A stretch of 21,967 bases of DNA from Bacteroidetes bacterium UBA4414 (GTDB taxonomy: Bacteria; Bacteroidota; Bacteroidia; Chitinophagales; Chitinophagaceae). The position numbers were made by a program, and so were the translations under genes. The notes under the pieces were generated by a model. It saw nothing but the letters and a program-made list of their open reading frames with translations, made no database searches and was not told the origin of the DNA. Shown here piece after piece: positions 17,201-21,967 of this stretch (positions within the stretch are counted from its first letter, which is position 1; every line of letters begins with the position of its first letter). The stretch is from positions 1-21,967 of the forward strand of contig DGQM01000030.1 of the NCBI GenBank assembly GCA_002389765.1, in the 5' to 3' direction.

Positions 17201-17676
17201 ATCATCAGCGGGTAGCCAATGCGTTGTGCTTCTTTCAGCGCAATAGTCTCTTCCGTCAGTGCTTCAACATTACTTTCTATCAGTGGAATGCCAGCTTTCT
17301 GTGCCACCGTTTTTGCAGTCACCTTATCGCCCAATGCTGCCATAGCTTCTGGAGACGGTCCTACGAACACGATACCATGCTCTGCGCACTTGGCCGCAAA
17401 GTTTGCATTCTCTGAAAGGAAGCCATAACCCGGATGTATGGCATCTGCACCACACTCCTTAGCCACTCTGATGATTTCTGTAATATTCAAGTATGGTTTC
17501 AACGGATCATTATCCTCACCTATCTGATAGGCCTCGTCGGCCTTGTATCGGTGCAGTGAATAACGGTCTTCGTATGTGTAAATAGCAACTGTTTGGATAT
17601 TCAGTTCTGATGCAGCACGGCAGATGCGTATAGCTATCTCGCCCCTGTTAGCGATGAGTAATTTTTTAATGTTCAT
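14236..17676 (-). CDS. pyc: Pyruvate carboxylase
   Basis: A 1146-residue biotin enzyme that carboxylates pyruvate to oxaloacetate, refilling the TCA cycle. The N-terminal biotin carboxylase starts IKKLLIANRGEIA, with the ATP-grasp glycine loop GGGGRGM at 164-170 and EVNPRIQVEHT at 290-300. The carboxyltransferase domain opens with DTTFRDAHQSLLATRMR from 537 and includes the metal/lysine region IKDMSGLLKP. The C-terminal carrier domain ends the protein with EAMKMET, where K1112 is biotinylated. Length is normal for single-chain alpha4 enzymes. The frame can be extended to a TTG at 17691, but the ATG at 17676 begins exactly at the family's conserved N-terminus and lies a suitable distance from the -7 box at 17706-17713, so ATG is chosen. 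It stands alone as a transcription unit. Confidence 0.95.
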   Translation of the reverse strand: MNIKKLLIANRGEIAIRICRAASELNIQTVAIYTYEDRYSLHRYKADEAYQIGEDNDPLKPYLNITEIIRVAKECGADAIHPGYGFLSENANFAAKCAEHGIVFVGPSPEAMAALGDKVTAKTVAQKAGIPLIESNVEALTEETIALKEAQRIGYPLMMKAAAGGGGRGMRVVRDDEQLKKAFHEARSEAKNAFGDDTVFLEKFVENPKHIEIQIAADRYGNIVHLYERDCSVQRRFQKVVEVAPSTTLSHGALEKLYGYAVKIASAVNYNNLGTVEFLVDAAENIYFIEVNPRIQVEHTVTEMITGVDLIKTQLFIADGYKLSDKEIGLGNQQAIPKNGVAIQCRITTEDPAQDFKPDYGTLLTYRNATGFGVRLDEGSSYPGMKISPFFDSMLVKVSTWGNTQQDAAQKMHRALREFRIRGVKNNIPFLENLITNKDFIEGKATVNFIQEHPELFNMPQRQDRGTKMLKFLGEVTVNGNSDVKVKHDGRKFEKPIVPSFDSLQAYPKGTKDLLTELGPDAFAQWLKNEKQIHYTDTTFRDAHQSLLATRMRTYDMMKVAKSFAMNNPQTFSMEVWGGATFDVCIRFLKEDPWKRLANLRKAIPNILLQMLIRGANGVGYAAYPDNLIEKFVEKSWETGVDIFRIFDSLNWMENVVPVIDMVRKRTGGLAEASLCYTGDILDPKRTKYTLDYYLRIAKDLENAGAHILAIKDMSGLLKPYAAKELITALKSTVNIPIHLHTHDTSSLQPATYLMAIDAGVDVVDCALGSLSGLTSQPNFNAIVEMMKFHERENPYDIKMLNRYSDYWDTVREYYYPFESGLKASAADVFQHEIPGGQYSNLKPQAIALGLGDKFEQIKDMYATVNDMFGDIVKVTPSSKVVGDMAQFMVANNLTREDVYANGENISFPESVQQFFMGDIGQPEGGLPKDLQKIVLKDKTPFTDRPNKHLPPVDFDKEFEAFKEKFSKDLTITDFLSYKFYPKVFEEGFAFWQEYGDVSAVPTSIFFYGMEMGQDTTIEIAKGKTLLIRLLSIGPVDDNGKRTVFFKLNGQTRNVDVLDKSVKVQKVENRKADKADANQIGAPLQGMLSKLLVSKGDKVKKNQPLFVIEAMKMETVVTAPHDAAISSVDLPSGTLVNTGDLVMVIA

Positions 17677-17705
17677 TTTCCGGAAAAGCAATTGCTAATT
17701 CATAG

Positions 17706-17737
17706 CAAAACTAATGCCATAAAAACAAAAGCACCAA
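17706..17737 (-). promoter_or_regulatory. Promoter of pyruvate carboxylase
   Basis: On the minus strand a perfect -7 box TAGTTTTG occupies 17713-17706. A TTG at 17737-17735 lies 21 bp upstream, inside the stem of the preceding terminator. The predicted transcript start near 17702 leaves about 25 bases before the ATG at 17676, supporting that start over the TTG at 17691. Confidence 0.55.
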
Positions 17738-17753
17738 CCTAAGGTTGGTGCTT
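17721..17753 (-). terminator. Intrinsic terminator of the M13 peptidase gene
   Basis: A perfect 12-bp inverted repeat (17729-17740 and 17742-17753) has the core CACCAACC. Read on the minus strand, it is followed by TTGTTTTT (17728-17721), the expected U-tract. It begins about 50 bp after the peptidase stop. The bases on the plus-strand side are not T-rich, so it works in one direction. Confidence 0.82.
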
Positions 17754-17803
17754 AACTAATTATTTTCAAAAAGATGTTTTTTTAGCACAATCGTGCTAGT
17801 GTT

Positions 17804-19840
17804 TTACCACAATCTTACGCGCAAGCTATCAGGTATATACATCTTATTACCAGGCTTAACGTTGAATGCTTCGTAAAATTCAGGCACGTTAGGGAACGGA
17901 CCATTTACACGTTCTTTAGCAGGAGAGTGTACGTCTGTCAGCAAGCGGTTAGCCAGTTCTTCCTTACGTGTGTGGTACATCCAGCCCAGCGCGTAGCCCA
18001 TAAAATAGCGCTGCAGCGGTGTCAGGCCATTTATCTTCTCACCTTTTTTATATGCTGCTGTTTGCTTGAAGGCATCCAGACCTATCAGTATACCGCCAAG
18101 GTCTGCCAGATTTTCGCCCAGTGTAGCCTTTCCATTGATGTGCATAGTATCTACAGGCATCATTTTGTTGAACTGCTGCACCAATACTTCCGCACGTGCT
18201 TTAAACTGATCTTCATCTGTTTTGCTCCACCAGTTTTTCAAATTACCTTTTTCATCAAACTGACGACCTTCGTCATCAAAACCATGTGTTATTTCGTGAC
18301 CAATGGTAGATGCACCACCGTAACCATATACCAGCGCGTCATCCAGTTCTTCATCACGATAACCCGGTACAGTGAAGATACCTGCAGGCAGTACAATTTC
18401 GTTGTTAGACGGATTGTAGTATGCATTATATGTCTGTGGTGTCATTTCCCATTCTGTACGATCAACAGGTTTTCCCAGTTTGTTCATATAATAGTCATTC
18501 CACCATTTATTAGCACGCATTGCGTTTAGTACATATGGGCCACGATCTACTTTCAGGCTCGAGAAATCTTTCCATTTATCAGGATAACCAACTTTCTTGG
18601 TAATGGTAGCCAGCTTAGACAATGCTTTCTTCTTCGTGCTGTCTGTCATCCAATCCAGTTTCTCTATACGTGCTTTATAGGCATTACGTACATTTTCAAC
18701 CATGTCTTCATAACGTTTCTTCGCTTTCTCATTGAAGTATTCTTTAGCAAATAGTTGACCAAGCGCCTCGCCCATTGCGCCTTCTTCTGCAGACAATGCG
18801 CGCTTCCAGCGTGGTTTCTGTGCTTGTGCACCGCGTATCATTTTGCTGTAGAAATCGAAGTTGGCATCTACAAATGGCTTGCTCAGGTAACCAGCCATAG
18901 AGCGTACAAAATGGAAAGCCATATAGTCTTTCAGGTTTTGCGGATTTTCTGTAGATATTACCTTATCCAGTTGTTTGTAAAACTCAGGCTGCCCTACAAT
19001 TACACTATCTACACTCTTCACACCCATTTGTGCAAGTGTGCTTGTCCAATCAATGGTTGGCGACATTGTTTTAAGCTGGCTGATGGCCATCTTATTATAG
19101 TTCTTATAAGGGTCGCGTAGGTCTTCCAGTTTGCGGGATGCCTGTGCCAGCTTTGTTTCTATCGCTATAATAGATGCAGCTTTTGTTTTGGCAACAGCTG
19201 TATCATTACCCATCAGCACCAACATATTAGCAACATAAGCAGGATATGCGTTGCGGATTTTTGTCGTACGCTCGTCTGTATTGAAATAGTAATCGCGATT
19301 AGGCAGCCCCAAGCCACCCTGGCTCAGATAGTATGCCATCACTTCGCTGTTCATCGCATCTTGCGATACGCCTTCACCAAAGAACAGACCAATACCATTA
19401 GCATGTGCATACGCAACATAAGCCATCAGCGCTTTGGTATCTGTCAGTCCATATATTTTATCCAGTTCAGGCTTCAGTGGGTTGATGCCTTCTTTCTCAA
19501 TGCTTACAGTATCCATAGCACTAAACCAGAAATCACCAATCTGCTGGTCCGTACCCGATTTAGCACTTTTCTTTAGTGCCTCTTCGTTGATATGCAACAG
19601 GCGTTTGTACAATTCCTCTTGTACAAGGTTTGCAATACCCCAACCTGTTTCATCGCCTGGTATAGGGTTGGCTTTTATCCAGCCACCATTTGCATATTCA
19701 AAAAAATCGTCTGCAGGATTGGCTGTTGTATCCATATTGGCAATTAGTATATCGCCTTTTGCAGCTTCCTGCTTGCCTTCGTTTTTGCAGGCCACGAAAA
19801 CTGTTGAAAGAGCCAGTGCCCCTATCAGCTTCTTATTCAT
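17804..19840 (-). CDS. M13-family zinc metallopeptidase, lipoprotein (PepO/neprilysin-like)
   Basis: A 678-residue secreted endopeptidase of the neprilysin family, which cleaves short peptides. The N-terminus is a lipoprotein signal with lipobox FVAC and lipidated C18, so it should be anchored to a membrane on the periplasmic or outer face. The M13 N-terminal domain (DDFFEYANGGWIKANPIP, 44-61) is followed by the catalytic part: NAYYNP at 472-477 (substrate binding), zinc motif HEITH at 515-519 with GFDDEGRQFD after it, and GENLADLGG at 575-583, where E576 is the third zinc ligand. The C-terminus ends VRLW, the common family ending. All catalytic residues are present. It is monocistronic, with its own -7 box upstream and hairpin downstream, and is divergent from the GNAT gene. 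Confidence 0.93.
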   Translation of the reverse strand: MNKKLIGALALSTVFVACKNEGKQEAAKGDILIANMDTTANPADDFFEYANGGWIKANPIPGDETGWGIANLVQEELYKRLLHINEEALKKSAKSGTDQQIGDFWFSAMDTVSIEKEGINPLKPELDKIYGLTDTKALMAYVAYAHANGIGLFFGEGVSQDAMNSEVMAYYLSQGGLGLPNRDYYFNTDERTTKIRNAYPAYVANMLVLMGNDTAVAKTKAASIIAIETKLAQASRKLEDLRDPYKNYNKMAISQLKTMSPTIDWTSTLAQMGVKSVDSVIVGQPEFYKQLDKVISTENPQNLKDYMAFHFVRSMAGYLSKPFVDANFDFYSKMIRGAQAQKPRWKRALSAEEGAMGEALGQLFAKEYFNEKAKKRYEDMVENVRNAYKARIEKLDWMTDSTKKKALSKLATITKKVGYPDKWKDFSSLKVDRGPYVLNAMRANKWWNDYYMNKLGKPVDRTEWEMTPQTYNAYYNPSNNEIVLPAGIFTVPGYRDEELDDALVYGYGGASTIGHEITHGFDDEGRQFDEKGNLKNWWSKTDEDQFKARAEVLVQQFNKMMPVDTMHINGKATLGENLADLGGILIGLDAFKQTAAYKKGEKINGLTPLQRYFMGYALGWMYHTRKEELANRLLTDVHSPAKERVNGPFPNVPEFYEAFNVKPGNKMYIPDSLRVRLW

Positions 19841-19861
19841 ACAATTACAGAATTTGAAATG

Positions 19862-19869
19862 CGAAAGTA
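19862..19869 (-). promoter_or_regulatory. -7 box of the M13 peptidase gene
   Basis: On the minus strand TACTTTCG differs from TAnnTTTG at one base and is followed by C, as in many Bacteroidota boxes. It predicts a transcript start near 19858 and a leader of about 17 bases. No TTG was found at a usual -33 distance, which lowers confidence. Confidence 0.42.
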
Positions 19870-19909
19870 GCTTGTTTTAGCTGTAAAAAATACCCGCGAA
19901 GGGGTGATA

Positions 19910-19936
19910 TTGAAAATATTGCAAACTGTAGCTTTG
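19910..19936 (+). promoter_or_regulatory. Promoter of the GNAT gene, deciding its start
   Basis: A perfect -7 box TAGCTTTG is at 19929-19936, with TTG at 19910-19912 (16 bp spacing). The predicted transcript start is about 19940, the same base as the ATG of the acetyltransferase. A GTG further upstream (19904) would lie before the promoter and so outside the message, making the ATG the likely start and the mRNA leaderless or nearly so. Confidence 0.55.
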
Positions 19937-19939
19937 CAT

Positions 19940-20761
19940 ATGCTTTTAAAGTCTTTAGAAAACACCCCGTTAGCCGACATTGTAAGCGCTTTCAACCAAT
20001 CTTTTGCAGACTATGAACTGCCTTTACAGTTTACTACAGAAACTCTGCTGCAAAAAATACGGTTTGAAGATATAGACCTCAGGTATTCAGTAGGTGCATT
20101 TGACAATGACAATCTTGTAGGGCTGATATTCTTTGGTATAGATGGCAAAACTGCCTGGGATGGAGGCACAGGTGTAATACCCGCATACAGAGGACAAAAG
20201 CTGACACAAAGAATGCTTGAATATAGCTTCCCAATTCTGAAAAAACCGGGTATTAATAGCATATTGCTCGAGGTGCTGGAAAACAATATTGGTGCGCGTA
20301 GTATATATGAACGTGCAGGCTTTTGCATCACCAGAAAGCTTCATGGTTATAAAGGCGAAATAAACATAAATAATACTGCCGACTATAAAATTGAAGTATT
20401 AACCTATCCCGATTATGGAATGCTATCTAAACTGGGTGATTTCAAATTTGCGTGGCAGCAAATGGATAAACGCATTCAGAATCGTGCAGACACCATTACT
20501 ACAATAGGCATAAAAGACAATAATGAGGTTATAGCTTATATGCATTTTGATGCAAAGGCAAGCAGGATTCATCAATTTGGTATTGCAAAAAGCCACAGAA
20601 GAAAAGGTATGGCAACAGCTTTATTTCAATATTTAGCCCAAAACTGTACTGCACCTATTCTGGCAGTAAATATTGAAGACGCATCTGAAGCTGATAAGTT
20701 CATCCGGGAAACAGGTTTAAAACACTTAATCAGTCAATATGAGATGACACTGTCATTTTAA
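19940..20761 (+). CDS. Tandem-domain GNAT family N-acetyltransferase
   Basis: A 273-residue cytoplasmic protein with two GNAT-like halves. The first (about 1-140) has the beta-strand region LVGLIFFGI and a degenerate acetyl-CoA loop in VIPAYRGQKLTQRML (79-93), followed by ENNIGARSIYERAGF, the usual C-terminal motif. The second (about 150-273) has FGIAKSHRRKGMATALF (213-229), with a canonical RRKGMA acetyl-CoA loop. The acceptor is unknown. The reading frame is open from a GTG at 19904, but those 12 codons overlap the predicted promoter, so the ATG at 19940 is chosen. It is transcribed away from the M13 peptidase; a shared role is not evident. Confidence 0.85.
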   Translation: MLLKSLENTPLADIVSAFNQSFADYELPLQFTTETLLQKIRFEDIDLRYSVGAFDNDNLVGLIFFGIDGKTAWDGGTGVIPAYRGQKLTQRMLEYSFPILKKPGINSILLEVLENNIGARSIYERAGFCITRKLHGYKGEININNTADYKIEVLTYPDYGMLSKLGDFKFAWQQMDKRIQNRADTITTIGIKDNNEVIAYMHFDAKASRIHQFGIAKSHRRKGMATALFQYLAQNCTAPILAVNIEDASEADKFIRETGLKHLISQYEMTLSF

Positions 20762-20803
20762 TATCAAAAAAACACTTAAAAGGGTTTCGGAACGATTTTT
20801 GTA

Positions 20804-20811
20804 TACTTTTG
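20804..20811 (+). promoter_or_regulatory. -7 box of the secreted beta-helix gene
   Basis: A perfect TACTTTTG lies 20 bp before the ATG at 20832, with predicted start near 20815 and a leader of about 17 bases. No clear TTG at -33 was seen. No hairpin terminator separates the GNAT stop (20761) from this box. Confidence 0.5.
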
Positions 20812-20831
20812 TCATATAAAAACCTTTCCTT

Positions 20832-21967
20832 ATGACAAGAACCCTTTTAACCCTTGTTTCTTTACTCCTATTTCTGCAAGGCTACGCCACCAATGTATCC
20901 GGTCTGATTTCTGCAAACACTACATGGACGAAAGCCAATAGCCCTTATATTGTAACAGGAAACATAGCTATCGATACCCCGGCCACCTTAACTATAGAGC
21001 CAGGAGTTATAGTGCGCTTTGACGCAGGATATAAGATGTATGTATACGGTCGAATCATGGCAGATGGAACAGCCGCAGATTCTATTACGTTTACGTCAAA
21101 TAAAACATCCCCTCTACCCGGAGACTGGGCTGGTATAGAACTCTTCTACAATGTACCAAACGACACACTGGTATTCGATTATTGCAACTTTAAATACGGC
21201 GGTGATGCTACAATGTATGTACGAGCTTTCAGCATAAAACTTACTAATTGCGTTTTTACTAACAATAAAACAGGCTTCAAAAACTTATCCTGGCCTGCAG
21301 CCTACGCTTATATTAACAACTGCACTTTTGAGCGTAACGGAACAGCCATTTACATTGGAGGAAGAGCTCTGATTGACAAAAACAATATCGGTTACAATGA
21401 CTTTGGCGTGCAGGATACAGGCCCAAATTGTGTAGTAGTTAACAATAAAATATACTATAATTCTGTTGGCGTGGTAGGCGCTATATACATTGGCGCCAAT
21501 ACAATAGCCTATAATAGTTCTGTAGGTATTGATGGCCGAGGCATGGTAAAAGACAACCAGGTATGGTACAATAAAACAGGATTGATACACAGAGGCGGTG
21601 GCCTTGTAGAAAACAATGGATTCAACTATAATACCATTGCTATCAATGGTAACTACTCTGTAAATCCGGGACACAACCTGATACACAACTGTATCAGAAA
21701 CAGCACATCTTACGATTATGTCAACTACACCATCTTTCCCGCTGATATTTCAGAAAACTATTGGGGCGCTACAGACTCTACTATTTTGTCAAATAAGATA
21801 TACGACTTTTACGACAATCTCACTTCTGGCAAATCAACCTTCATGCCACCTCTTCAAGATAAAGACCTGAGCTGTATTGATACAATATCGCTTCCTGCAC
21901 CGATTACTACAGGCGTAAATGAAACTATCAAAACGTTGAATAGCAACCTTATTGTTTATCCGAACCC
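20832..21967 (+). CDS. Secreted right-handed beta-helix protein with type IX sorting domain (partial)
   Basis: An open frame of 378 codons that continues past the right edge. The first 19 or so residues are a signal peptide (MTRTLLTLVSLLLFLQGYA). The next part, NIAIDTPATLTIEPGVIVRFD, matches the opening turns of Bacteroidota parallel beta-helix proteins. Repeated short strands follow, each around an asparagine-rich turn (for example NCTFERNGTAIYI and NKIYYNSVGV), like NosD/pectate-lyase-type helices, ending with ENYWGATDS near residue 311. The last visible residues, NLIVYPNP, are the typical beginning of the type A C-terminal sorting domain used by the type IX secretion system, so export to the cell surface or medium is expected. 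No enzymatic site is evident; adhesion or polysaccharide binding are possibilities only. Confidence 0.83.
   Translation, partial: MTRTLLTLVSLLLFLQGYATNVSGLISANTTWTKANSPYIVTGNIAIDTPATLTIEPGVIVRFDAGYKMYVYGRIMADGTAADSITFTSNKTSPLPGDWAGIELFYNVPNDTLVFDYCNFKYGGDATMYVRAFSIKLTNCVFTNNKTGFKNLSWPAAYAYINNCTFERNGTAIYIGGRALIDKNNIGYNDFGVQDTGPNCVVVNNKIYYNSVGVVGAIYIGANTIAYNSSVGIDGRGMVKDNQVWYNKTGLIHRGGGLVENNGFNYNTIAINGNYSVNPGHNLIHNCIRNSTSYDYVNYTIFPADISENYWGATDSTILSNKIYDFYDNLTSGKSTFMPPLQDKDLSCIDTISLPAPITTGVNETIKTLNSNLIVYPN

Noticed and set aside
17677..17691. TTG start adding five residues to pyruvate carboxylase
   Set aside because: The ATG at 17676 begins at the conserved family N-terminus, and the TTG would leave an unusually short distance to the -7 box.
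17927..18529. 200-codon open frame on the plus strand
   Set aside because: It lies wholly antisense to the M13 peptidase catalytic region, is cysteine- and histidine-rich in an unnatural way, and has no promoter.
19904..19939. GTG start adding twelve residues to the GNAT protein
   Set aside because: These codons overlap a perfect -7 box whose predicted start is the ATG at 19940, and they match no part of the fold.
21285..21686. 133-codon open frame on the minus strand
   Set aside because: It is antisense to the beta-helix coding sequence; its low-complexity isoleucine/tyrosine/valine content mirrors the repeats on the other strand.
1..21967. Mobile elements, CRISPR arrays, tRNA or phage genes
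   Set aside because: No transposase, integrase, regular spaced repeats, cloverleaf or att-like duplications were seen; gene content looks chromosomal.

Overview
This window comes from a Bacteroidota chromosome, most likely family Chitinophagaceae or a close relative. Four things point there: clear Bacteroidota promoter elements (a TAnnTTTG -7 box, sometimes with an upstream TTG) before most transcription units; lipoprotein and secreted proteins typical of the phylum; a final gene that runs into the start of a type IX secretion C-terminal sorting domain; and a DUF3810-type membrane protein. The family assignment is inference from gene content and protein style, not a search result. I see no mobile element, CRISPR array, tRNA or rRNA inside the window, and it reads as mostly core genome.

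Layout. Bases 1-233 carry two tandem promoters on the minus strand that fire out of the left edge, with an AT-rich upstream tract; this looks like the control region of a strongly expressed unit such as an rRNA operon. Next, a minus-strand pair encodes a SAM-dependent methyltransferase and a ligase-associated-type DEXH helicase, joined by a one-base stop/start overlap. Bases 3651-8386 hold a two-component cluster: a minus-strand operon of an NtrC-type sigma-54 activator, a PAS histidine kinase and a REC-PAS histidine kinase, met head-on by a single-domain receiver protein. Neither kinase has a membrane segment, so the circuit should sense something inside the cell.

Bases 8544-10676 (plus) hold a one-TM protein of unknown function and the large subunit of a two-subunit methylmalonyl-CoA mutase. 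Convergent to it is a membrane protein with a zinc-protease HExxH motif (DUF3810). Bases 11830-14170 (plus) encode a lipoprotein efflux adaptor without its pump and a long, plant/cyanobacterial-type IspH, ending at a strong two-way terminator. Facing it, minus-strand pyruvate carboxylase has its own promoter just behind the terminator of an M13 metallopeptidase lipoprotein. Divergent from the peptidase is a tandem GNAT acetyltransferase, then a secreted beta-helix protein cut by the right edge.

How the genes fit together. Pyruvate carboxylase (pyruvate to oxaloacetate) and methylmalonyl-CoA mutase (between succinyl-CoA and methylmalonyl-CoA) both feed C4 acids, but they are separate transcription units. 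The helicase would act in DNA repair with partners that are not here. I found no convincing wholly new system. The points most worth a second look are the soluble four-protein phosphorelay with tandem palindromes at its promoter, the tandem edge promoters, the unusual IspH type, the pump-less adaptor and the membrane zincin.
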